Shown here in pieces: positions 20,027 to 31,877 of a stretch of DNA of 47,831 nt. Below the pieces are notes generated by a model. The model did no database searches. It saw only the letters and a program-made list of their open reading frames with translations, and was not told the origin of the DNA. The DNA comes from Mnemiopsis leidyi (taxonomy: Eukaryota > Ctenophora > Tentaculata > Lobata > Bolinopsidae), in NCBI GenBank assembly GCA_000226015.1, contig JH155704.1:158427-206257 (forward strand), given 5' to 3'. Both the position numbers and the translations under genes were made by a program. Each line of letters opens with the position of its first letter. The stretch's first letter is position 1.

Positions 20027-23000
20027 CTATTCTGTAGTTTCATCTACTTGACTCATTGGCTCACCATCCTTGTTGTTCGGCTCAACTAAGTCTTGACTCA
20101 TAGGCTCTTCTTCTTTTTCATCATTCTCAGCAGTTGATATTTGACTCGTTTGCTCTTGACTCATTGGCTCAGACTGTTCTTCAGTCAAAGAATCAGCCTG
20201 TTCTTCCTTTGGCATATCTTGACATCTGGCACCATTATCTGTTTCCTCTTTAGTGCCTGACTCACCTTTACCTTGAGCTAACATGGGGCTTTCTCTATCA
20301 GTCTCGAAATTCTTAGATTCTTCATAATCTTGATCATCACCACTTGTTGATTTTGATTCTCTTTTGTCTTCTAAAACATCACCTTCAATAACCTCACTCT
20401 TTTCATCTTCTTTAACGTATTTTTCGGACTCAAGGGGAAAGTAAGCGGGCAATAAATTGTGATAAGCTTCGATGTCTTTATTGGTGAACAAACAAAATAT
20501 TACAGCTTCAACCTGAAAAGAAACTGATGATAAAACCTCGTAAAATGTATTAAGACTGAATTTTGCAAAAAATGCCCCAGCAGCATATTGTAGCCGTGTT
20601 GCGAAACTTGACACCCAAAGCATGCAGATAGCAGCCGATAACGTCTATAACTTCAGCAGTCAGCTGGCAACTGTTGTCCCGAGTCGGATTATTGAAGAGA
20701 CAAAAACATAACCTGTTTTTCCCGTTAAATGAATTGGGATCCCTATAAGATGACGTTATACTGTTCTTTCCAAGCTAAACGAGTATACGCACTAATAAAT
20801 TTTCTCATCGAACACAAAATCAGTTGGATCAGGTCACAGCGAAAGCGGTATATTTACGCGCGCGTTTGGCGCGCTCCTCACAAATGCTCAGTTACTTCAA
20901 CTCTTTATAACGCAAACTGCACAGCGACCGACGGTTAGAAGATTAATCTAGGGTCCTGAAACCATTTTATACAGTTCATGGCACTTCAAGATCGTAGTAA
21001 AAGTAAAACCATCAATACTACCGAAGTAAAACCGTTGATGTACGGTTTAGATTAAGCTAGAAAAAGGCTGGTCAGTGGCGTAACGTTAAGGTCTAGCCAA
21101 TATGGCGCCCTTCGGCGGTAAAAAGGCGCTCCTGATAAAAGGGTGTACTGGGAGCAATTTGTAAAAATATGGCCGAAAAATCTAAATAAATAGTGAAGTA
21201 ATTGAACCAAACCGGCGATTTTGCTAGTCACGCAGTTAATCTTGCAAAATTATCCCATATTTTTACGACGATTTGGCGCCCCGGCGTAGCATCGTTACGC
21301 CGCTGAGGCTGGTGTCAATTTCTCCAAAATTGGATTGAAAAACTACCGACTGCTCCGAATTTGAAGGCTGATTGAGCAAAAATGCGTGTTCTTATTAAGC
21401 TCCGAGGCAAAAGCATTTGGGCAACAGGTAAAATCACGCACGGCAATCAAGTCAAAGTAAGTAAGGGACTGAGTAAATGACTCACATTTTCAAGGTTATT
21501 CTCCAGGAAGTTCCGTGTAGTTTCTATAGCTACCTCAGCTGCGGCTTTATTCGGATATCCGTACACTCCTGAGGCAGGGCACTTAGTCAGGCCTCCTTCT
21601 GGTACAAGTGTTGTGATTCATATGTTGATTTATACCTTATGTATCGAGATAAGTAATGTCCCCCAATGTGTTTTTTAGTTTCACGTAATCCTTTGCACCC
21701 ATATTAGCGAACTGGTGGTTGATTACAACTTTTGAGGAAAACTTAAATTGAGAAAGTATAAACCGTATTTCCGTGAAATGTTTTCTTGTCTTATGATTTC
21801 TTTCAATAAAATGGACGATTTGCTTATCTGTAATTCCTCTATAATTGCGGTAACAATTTAACTGCCACTCTTCAATAAGCTGCCCCAGAGTTAAGAACTA
21901 AAACCATGGTTGAGTAAAAACATTATAGTGCGTATCAAAAGGCAATGGATCTGAAGCTCCCCTTTTCTTTCTCCTATGAGAGCGTGTTTTAGAACCAAGG
22001 CAGATCCCCAAGTTGCCGCTCTATAAAAGCTGGCTAATGTGGGGCATAACCTAAACAGTCCATAATAACTTAGAGCAACGATTTGACCGCAAACTGCAAA
22101 ATAGGGCAAATGGCAGGCAAGAACCATGAAAGTATTTACACTGTTTAATTTGCATACTGCCTATTGTACACAATGCATAGTGTACTATTGTACACCGTAT
22201 ATTGTACTATTGTGTATCCATTGAATGGTGTGCATACTGTATATTGTATACACTGTACATAGTGTATAGACTGTATAGTTTATACAGTTGTATAGTGTAT
22301 ACACTCTAATATAGTGTACACAATTTATAATGATAAATTGTATAGTGTATGGTGTACATACTCCATCGTGCATATTGTCGCCACACCTACATTACATTCG
22401 CTTGGCAGCCTGTAGAGAAATTATCAAAAGGGCGAATTTCCTGTCGTAATTTCATCATTTCCCCTCACTAATCGTGCGAACAGTACAATACACACAAAGC
22501 CGCAGTTGTACACGTTATTGTATAGATCCGGAGACAAAGGCCCAAATTGGTCCTACCACGGCCCTACTGGTCCACCATTCTCCCTCTAGCTCTATAGTGT
22601 CCCGTAAAATTATCCATTTCCTGCCTTCACTAACGGTACAATATACTTCACGGTACACTGTATACGTCAATAGTACATTTTAAATGTAGTGTGTGTATAC
22701 ATGTGTACACCTGATGTACCGGACTTTTAGTACACGAAATGAAATTTACAGCAGCTGCGTATTGCAATTACTACGGCATCTGTATTTCATAATTAAAATA
22801 TCAGAAACGCCTTATGGGATTTTCTAAACTTTAGAATATGCAGTCTTGGGTGTTTTCCTATAATTTAAGAATTTATATCGAAAAAATTTCAAATATCCAC
22901 GTGTAAAACTTGTGTCATACCGGTTGAAATACAGGGAAAAGCGATAGACTTCAGGTCGTGTTCCAACAACAGTTCGAAACATCTGGAATAGGAAGATCGG

Positions 23001-23793
23001 AGAGTTTCAGGGTTTTTCCCTCGAGGTCCAACCGTGTGTATGATATGTTTAGCTGGCAGGCCATGTCCTGTCGGTGATAAGCGGAACTACAAAGGGAAAA
23101 TAAACGGTAACGTCTTATACATACAGTTTACGTTTGAACTGGTAGAGGACAAAGTCTTGTTAAATTTTGCCATTCCTAATTCAGTTGCCAGTACTCAATT
23201 AAGATTTCCAATCAATCAGAATATCAACGGCAAGATCAATAAAATCACCCACCTTTAGTTATTTTAGCATCTCCACTTGTGCAACCTCCCAACTTTGAAC
23301 ACTCCTCGCGGAGAGCCGGGCCGGCAGCGGCGTGTATAGCGCCGTCGACACCGCCACCGCCCAGCAGGGAACTGTTGGCGGCGTTCACTATAGCGTCTAT
23401 TTGCAGCTCGGTTATGTCACCCAAGTAGATGTAGAGTTTTGAGTTGGCTCGCTGAGAGAATGTCCTGAGTGGTTCCACACCTTTCGCTCCTCCTGGTTTT
23501 AGAAGTTCACTATTTACGATTGTGATCAGATTTTAATAATGACCTTATTTTTTTCTTTTTCGCTTATTACCAGCTGGTTTTAATCCACAGTATAGGAATA
23601 GAAAAATACATAAAATCTAACAACCATGAACAAGTTCTTAAGTATGTATAGTTCACCAAGGAAAAACTAATGTCAAATTCAAAAATTCTGAAAATTCTTA
23701 CAAACTTTGAGATCCATAAAGTTTCCATGGGGCCGTCTCTGAGATCGGCACAATGCGACGTGGCCGCTTTCTTGTGTTGAAAATGTTTCTCAT
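20027..23793 (-). CDS. MACROD1/2-like macrodomain protein (ADP-ribosyl hydrolase), acidic tail
   Basis: Exons: 23793-23706 (tentative first), 23492-23253, 23067-22921, 21568-21486, 20512-20027. The last four have clean GT-AG junctions and matching phase. The macrodomain is complete: [32 protein letters not shown] (ADP-ribose loop), [29 protein letters not shown] (second phosphate loop) and [15 protein letters not shown] enzymes remove mono-ADP-ribose from acidic residues and hydrolyse O-acetyl-ADP-ribose. After the domain comes a tail of about 130 residues rich in Glu, Ser and Lys, with three EPMSQ repeats. The tentative first exon supplies 29 residues with a basic stretch (RKRPRR) and is in phase, but its donor (AAA|GTTTGT) is weak. 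Without it the protein starts unsupported at 23492. Confidence 0.85.
21073..21305. mobile_element. hAT-type MITE with perfect 8-bp target-site duplication
   Basis: A 233-bp element bounded by terminal inverted repeats CAGTGGCGTAACG (21073-21085) and CGTTACGCCGCTG (21293-21305), matching at 12 of 13 positions. It is flanked on both sides by the 8-bp sequence AGGCTGGT (21065-21072 and 21306-21313). An 8-bp duplication and CAGNGGCGTA-type ends are hallmarks of the hAT superfamily. There is no coding capacity, so it is non-autonomous. It lies in the last intron of the MACROD-like gene (20513-21485). The perfect duplication suggests a fairly recent insertion. Confidence 0.9.
22140..22380. repeat. 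TGTA/GTATAC-rich dyad field
   Basis: Within the second macrodomain intron (21569-22920), this segment is built almost only of TGTAC, GTATA, TATAC and TGTATAG words that can pair with each other, resembling the stretch at 600-765. A further diverged duplication follows at 22433-22495 and 22596-22655 (shared CGTAA.T..ATC.ATTTCC, CTTCACTAA.CG, GTACAATA.AC). Confidence 0.6.
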
Positions 23794-24747
23794 TTTACAC
23801 TCTCATGTACCATCTAGAAAATATTTTGCAGGGTTATTGATAATTGAACAGCATACATAATTAAGGGTAAATAAGAAAACTTGGCAAAGTTTCAGTTAAC
23901 TAAGCCGTAAAATTAATGAGCCTTCACTTTTTTAATTTAGGGAATCTTTTTAGGCTCTTATTTCGAGCGAGCTCGACTCTCAGGGGTGTGCACTGAGTGG
24001 TAACGGGTGTGTTGTGTGGTGGGCGGGCAAATCAAGCTACATTATGTGTGCTGAGCGGATATTTGAACGAACACGATTTCCACAGAAAATTCAGAATTCA
24101 TTGAACGGCACCGTGCCAAGTCGGGTATGATCCGACATCTGCATTGTCTCAATGAGTGTTCTACTATTTGAGCTGCCGGCCCTATTTGATTAAATTTATG
24201 ATACTTCTCCACGGATTGATACAAGGTTGTTTAACAAAGGGTTCAAACAATCATTATATATTTACAATCAATGTGCAATTAAAAAGATTTATCAGTCTAT
24301 GAATGCATCAAGATCGGAGCAGCCACTCAAAAAACAGTCTAAACTACTTTTCCTCCACATTGAGAGAAACTTCTCCTCTGATTTACATTCACACAAATGT
24401 GAAAACTAAAACAAGCTCGACATTATGAACGTCAACGGCGGCTGAGATAATTAAGTTCCAACGTGCTTCAAACTTTTACAGTTAAACCAGCACTAAATTA
24501 AAGCGTAAAAAACGTTCGGAACGTTGTGAATTCGAATACCAAAATGTTGCAGTCGCTTTTTAACCATCAAAAGTCAAATCACAATATACTGATAGAACAC
24601 AAGTATGTAGTTAAATTATTAACAGACAGTTCTTTGTATGAAACATTATACGCATTTCCCCCTTACGTCGAATCAATATCACCAACAGGCAGACAATTTA
24701 AACCGACATATAAAACACTGAGATGGTAAATTGTAGTAGAAACACGT
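23794..24747. other. intergenic stretch between the multi-chromodomain and MACROD-like genes
   Basis: No gene is supported. An acceptor-like AATATTTTCTAG ends at 23814, 20 nt before the tentative MACROD start. The 3' UTR of the gene ending at 24748 lies at the upper end. The rest is AT-rich. Confidence 0.5.
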
Positions 24748-27435
24748 TTAATCGTTCTCCTTAGAGCAAGTCAACTGATGACACTGATATTCGATGGCAC
24801 TCTGGAAAAAGTTCCCGCAGTTATCACACGCTAGCTCCAGCATTTGTGGGTGCTTGAAACTGATGTGAAAGTCCAACTTGGACTTGTCCTTGAATTTTCG
24901 AGAGCAGTAAGGACAAGGAACATTGTTGGCAGCAATGTTTCGTTTTGAACCGAGCGAGGACACACACATATCGGAAAATATGTCATCAGCTGGGTTAGAC
25001 ACAGGTTCCTTGATCTTGGTAGCGATGGGGGTCTTCTTGGAGAAGGTTCGAACGGAAAGAACTGTTTTCTTGGGTTTTCTGGTGGGTTTAGAGGTGAAGG
25101 TACTGAGCATGTCTTGGAAGGGTGATATAACAGGAGCAGGAGGGGGAGGGATGGGTTTGGCAGGAGGGGGAGGAGAGGGGCTATCTTCTCTATCTGGACC
25201 CACAATGTTGTTGAGAGGAGGATCTAGCGGCTCCATCTCCTCCTCCTCCTCCTCGTCGTTTTCCAACACGGGTTCAGGAAAGTAACTCTTCCTCTCCTCT
25301 CCCTTCTTGACTTCAGTCCCAGCTGCGGTGGCGTAAAGTTCCCCCAGGACGTTGTCTATTTCTTTCTCTGACGGAGCCTGCGGGGCGGGATGCTGCTGTG
25401 CCACAGTGTGTTGGGCGACCACCTCAAATAGCTCACTGTGACTCAGGTCCTTGTCAGTTACTGACGTGTCCATGAAGGCCGACTGCAATGAGTTGGTTAC
25501 AGTTTGACTTACGATGCTGTCCAATAAACCGGACATGTTGAGACTAGTATCGACAGATTTCTCCGTCTCGGTGAAGATCAGAGCACCCAGATCTACCCCT
25601 GAGAAACTAGACTCAGATTTAGGCTCCGTGGTTTCGGCTTTTGGAACTAGAGGAACTTCTGATGGAGTATCGTCGGAATTATCTCCTTTAAGAGCTTCAG
25701 TCAGCTTACTTTCAAGCTCGGAGAGTGATTCGTCCGAGTCTGAATCGTCGGAAGCAGAACGTAGAGGTTTCATGTAACTGGCCAATGGGGCTGAAGGTGG
25801 TAAAGTAAGGGGGACAGTAGATTCTGTTTTCGGCGGTTCTTTGGATAGATCTCTGCCCCGATCTGAAGTTAAAGTGCCGGGATAGTTGCAAACAGGCGAC
25901 TTAAGTGGTTTTGGAGACGGAATGGGAGGAGATATTGCGCGAGGAGAAGGGGAAGAGGTCTTCGGAGAATATTTGAGAGGTGATTTCCGAAGAAAGACTT
26001 TATCATTCTTTGGGATGATTAACTGAGGTAAGTCAAACTTAGGAACTGGAATGTTGAGAAGTGGGTCTTTATCATCGTCGTTATCACTTTGGGGAGATTT
26101 ATGAACAAGGGGTTTAGGGCTTAGTTTCTTCGAAATTGTTCTGGGAGACTTATTGACGACAGGCTTAACAGTTTGTGGTTCACTTTTTGGAGAAACAGAA
26201 GTCTCTGCATCGTCCTCCTTTTTAATAGAAAAGGATGGAATGACTTCCTCAGGCGTGGGAGGACTAGGAGGTGCAGAATCTAGAGGGTTGTCCTTCTTCA
26301 CGGACTCGTTGTACCGTTTTAACAAATCCTCAAAATCTAAGTTGCTATCAGTGCTGCTTGAGCTGGATGATCTTGACTTCGTCTTCACTTTTGGATGTGA
26401 ACCGTTTAAACGGGGAGTGTCCTTTTTGTGAACAATCGGAGAAAATGTGTCTTCGTCGGAGCTAGTCGTGCAATTCCGGTTGACTTTGATTCCTCCAGTG
26501 ACTGATTTGGGTTCCTCCTCCTCTTCCTCTTCTGAAGAACTGCAATCGTCAGCAATATCAGCTAAAGATATTTTGCAATTTCGAGCATCGTATTCTTTAT
26601 TAAATTGCATGAGCAAATCTGAGCACTGAAGTTCACTTTCAAGCATCCACGTTTGCTTCCTGCATCCACTAATCTTGACTAAGTATTCAACACTTCCGTC
26701 AGTTTTCCGTTTGTCCAAAATCTTTGAGACGATAACCTTCGGATGCTTGTTTTTAGCATTGAACTCATGTAAAATTTCAGGACAATTCAAGTTTTCCACG
26801 GGTTCCCAAGTGTTATAAATACTGTCATATCCAATCCATTTGATTAGATACAAGATTCTCCCGTTGGCATCTAGGCACTTGTCCTGTATAGATTCCACCA
26901 TGTACTCCTCTGTAGATCCGAGAGGAACAACCGCTTCTTCTGACTCTGTCTTCTTCCGCCTTCCCCCTGCCCGTTTCTTTTTAGGCGTACCAACCTCAAC
27001 GCCAATAGCTGAGGAACGCCGCCTTTTGTTTTTTCGCTGAGGCACTGCTGATTGGTAACAATCTCCATTTAGCTTTAACTTAATTGAGCAGGTTTGGTTT
27101 GAAGGTTCGTTCGGACACGACTCTATATTTTCAAGGTTTATTTTCTTTAAAACGATCTTGGTCGAACTTCCTGTGGCTTGTTTTAACGACCACTCTGAAT
27201 CTTTGGAAGAGACTGGGGATTTCTTAGGAACTTTCTTGTTGAACTTACGCTCAAACTCCCTAATAAGTCCAGTACAATCGACATTTTGCTCAGGCTCCCA
27301 CGTAGACTGGTCTTCAGGGTAACCAAGCCATTTTAGGTAAAACCATTTGTTACCCAGCTCATCTATGTAGCGATCAAGTACTTTTTCGACGACGAAGTTT
27401 TGTGAAGGAGCAACATTATTCTTTCGTTTACCCAT
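24748..27435 (-). CDS. multi-chromodomain protein with C-terminal zinc fingers, single exon
   Basis: An 895-residue intact protein. Chromodomain 1 (about 12-64) has NFVVEKVLDR, LKWLGYPEDQSTWEPE and the aromatic cage positions F14, W36 and Y39. Chromodomain 2 (about 177-227) has EYMVESIQDK and IKWIGYDSIYNTWEP with Y178, W200 and Y203. A third chromo-like fold (about 233-282) has VIVSKILDKR and YLVKISGCRKQTW but lacks the cage aromatics. Between 1 and 2 are basic NLS-like runs (about 134-163). Residues about 300-835 are Ser/Pro/Glu-rich and probably disordered. The end carries a C2H2 finger (C841, C844, H857, H862) and a C2HC finger (C870, C873, H886, C890). It is a likely nuclear reader of methylated lysine. 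I do not recognise a named family with this order. An acceptor-like CATTTGTTCCAG lies 8 nt before the ATG. Confidence 0.9.
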   Translation of the reverse strand: MGKRKNNVAPSQNFVVEKVLDRYIDELGNKWFYLKWLGYPEDQSTWEPEQNVDCTGLIREFERKFNKKVPKKSPVSSKDSEWSLKQATGSSTKIVLKKINLENIESCPNEPSNQTCSIKLKLNGDCYQSAVPQRKNKRRRSSAIGVEVGTPKKKRAGGRRKKTESEEAVVPLGSTEEYMVESIQDKCLDANGRILYLIKWIGYDSIYNTWEPVENLNCPEILHEFNAKNKHPKVIVSKILDKRKTDGSVEYLVKISGCRKQTWMLESELQCSDLLMQFNKEYDARNCKISLADIADDCSSSEEEEEEEPKSVTGGIKVNRNCTTSSDEDTFSPIVHKKDTPRLNGSHPKVKTKSRSSSSSSTDSNLDFEDLLKRYNESVKKDNPLDSAPPSPPTPEEVIPSFSIKKEDDAETSVSPKSEPQTVKPVVNKSPRTISKKLSPKPLVHKSPQSDNDDDKDPLLNIPVPKFDLPQLIIPKNDKVFLRKSPLKYSPKTSSPSPRAISPPIPSPKPLKSPVCNYPGTLTSDRGRDLSKEPPKTESTVPLTLPPSAPLASYMKPLRSASDDSDSDESLSELESKLTEALKGDNSDDTPSEVPLVPKAETTEPKSESSFSGVDLGALIFTETEKSVDTSLNMSGLLDSIVSQTVTNSLQSAFMDTSVTDKDLSHSELFEVVAQHTVAQQHPAPQAPSEKEIDNVLGELYATAAGTEVKKGEERKSYFPEPVLENDEEEEEEMEPLDPPLNNIVGPDREDSPSPPPPAKPIPPPPAPVISPFQDMLSTFTSKPTRKPKKTVLSVRTFSKKTPIATKIKEPVSNPADDIFSDMCVSSLGSKRNIAANNVPCPYCSRKFKDKSKLDFHISFKHPQMLELACDNCGNFFQSAIEYQCHQLTCSKEND

Positions 27436-28129
27436 ACATCAACCTGGAACAAATGATCGGTTAGGAAATAGCACAAGTGATAAGATTTAACTACGAGATC
27501 TGGAATAGTATTTTCCTAATTCTTCATAAATTCATTAAATTTTATTCTTTGCTTTGTGTACTTAAGTACAATTCAACGGTCATGTGTAGCAAGTCAAATA
27601 TACCGAAGCACATTGTGCAAAGGTATACCTGATGATTAACTACATAGAATAAGACAATAGATTCGAACAAGTAATGCTAAAATTTTTGTACAAGGTACAA
27701 TGCATATAGTATGCGACATATTTAATATATATCATATTGAAAGCTGAGCACCTTCAACACATCATGTCAAGATAACACATATAAGGTAAGAAATAATATT
27801 CAAAAACAATCGAATATCAGCAAGCATTTTGTGGTCTCGCTAATGAAACCCAGAGTGAAATGTTTACTCTGCAAAATACCTAGAAAATTGATAATCTTCC
27901 CTCCAAGATGACAAAACTTGTGGTTGCTCTCTTGTCTGGTGTTTCATAAGACAAACAAACTAAGCGTCATTAACAACAGCTTCAAAGCTCCACTTTTAAA
28001 CTGGGGGAGTTAAAGAACAAGCAAGGCAATAATCAAGTAGGCTAGATCGCCTGGTATCTGTCATGTCTGTCCTTTCTTTGAACAAATAGTATTTTGGAAT
28101 TGAAGTCTAGAAAGAGTCACGAGCAGGCT
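27436..28129. other. intergenic stretch between DDX5/17 and the multi-chromodomain gene
   Basis: AT-rich with no coding signal. It should hold the helicase 3' UTR and the promoter or acceptor of the chromodomain gene. A CCTAAC branch-point-like word lies about 20 bp upstream of the acceptor at 27444-27445 on the minus strand. Confidence 0.5.
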
Positions 28130-31289
<3,160 letters not shown>

Positions 31290-31529
31290 ATGAGGAAGTC
31301 TTACCTGGAAACTTGGGACGACTTTTACTCGGCTTCAGAACAATTGTACTTGGATGCCCCGGAAAAATTCAGATTCGTAATCAAGTATCGTCATTGTGAC
31401 GGGAAAATGGTCCTGAAAGTAACCAACAACCACATCGTGATCAAGTATCTCTCGGACCAGATTCAAGATGGGAAAAAGTTGGACAAGCTAAACTCTTTGT
31501 TAATGAGGCATATGGTATCAAAAAGTTAG
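31290..31529 (+). CDS. SRP9: signal recognition particle 9 kDa subunit
   Basis: A 79-residue protein, close to the usual size of about 86. It begins MRKSYLETWDDFY and has IKYRHCDGKMVLKVTNN, SDQIQDGKKLDKLNSLL and MRHMVSK, all aligning with the alpha-beta-beta-beta-alpha fold of SRP9 (human: TWEEF, KYRHSDG, TDQAQDVKKIEK, QLMRLMV). With SRP14 it binds the Alu domain of SRP RNA and pauses elongation during ER targeting. Coding is in one exon. A pyrimidine-rich acceptor (ACCACCCTAGCAG) ends 17 nt before the ATG, which is in the context TTGAAATGA. Upstream in-frame codons to 31188 are probably not coding. Exportin-1 follows 348 bp downstream on the same strand. Confidence 0.93.
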   Translation: MRKSYLETWDDFYSASEQLYLDAPEKFRFVIKYRHCDGKMVLKVTNNHIVIKYLSDQIQDGKKLDKLNSLLMRHMVSKS

Positions 31530-31877
31530 AATTTTGAATCTTTTTGTTTATTATTGAACTTGTTTTTGTTTGGTCGATCTATCAGGCGACGTATAACTAC
31601 GCTTATATCGGTTTAAGTCTGAATATGGGGTTATGCTATTGATCCGTGGGTTATGTATCATATATTCATGTATTTCTTAAGCTCATTTGACTGTTGATCA
31701 GTAATTTATTTGATGTGTTGTATTCAATTTACCCATCAGTAGTTTCTTTGTTGCAATCTTACACCATATTGTACCCGAAATAGAAACACTAAATATATAA
31801 AAAAAGACTTTTTGAAACCAATCTCTATTGTGAAATATTTTCGTATTCTTACTTTGAATATTTCGTCTGACCTAGCT
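31530..31877 (+). other. SRP9 to XPO1 intergenic gap
   Basis: 348 bp, AT-rich, with no coding signal. It ends in an acceptor-like TTTCGTCTGACCTAG only 2 nt before the exportin-1 ATG. This is too close for an ordinary capped 5' UTR beginning there, so either an upstream exon or a trans-spliced leader is needed. Confidence 0.45.

Noticed and set aside
23034..23258. 74-codon plus-strand frame
   Set aside because: Overlaps antisense to a macrodomain exon with conserved motifs.
24923..27068. Ser/Gly-rich frames over the chromodomain gene
   Set aside because: Shadows of the 895-codon frame in a Ser/Pro/Glu-rich region.
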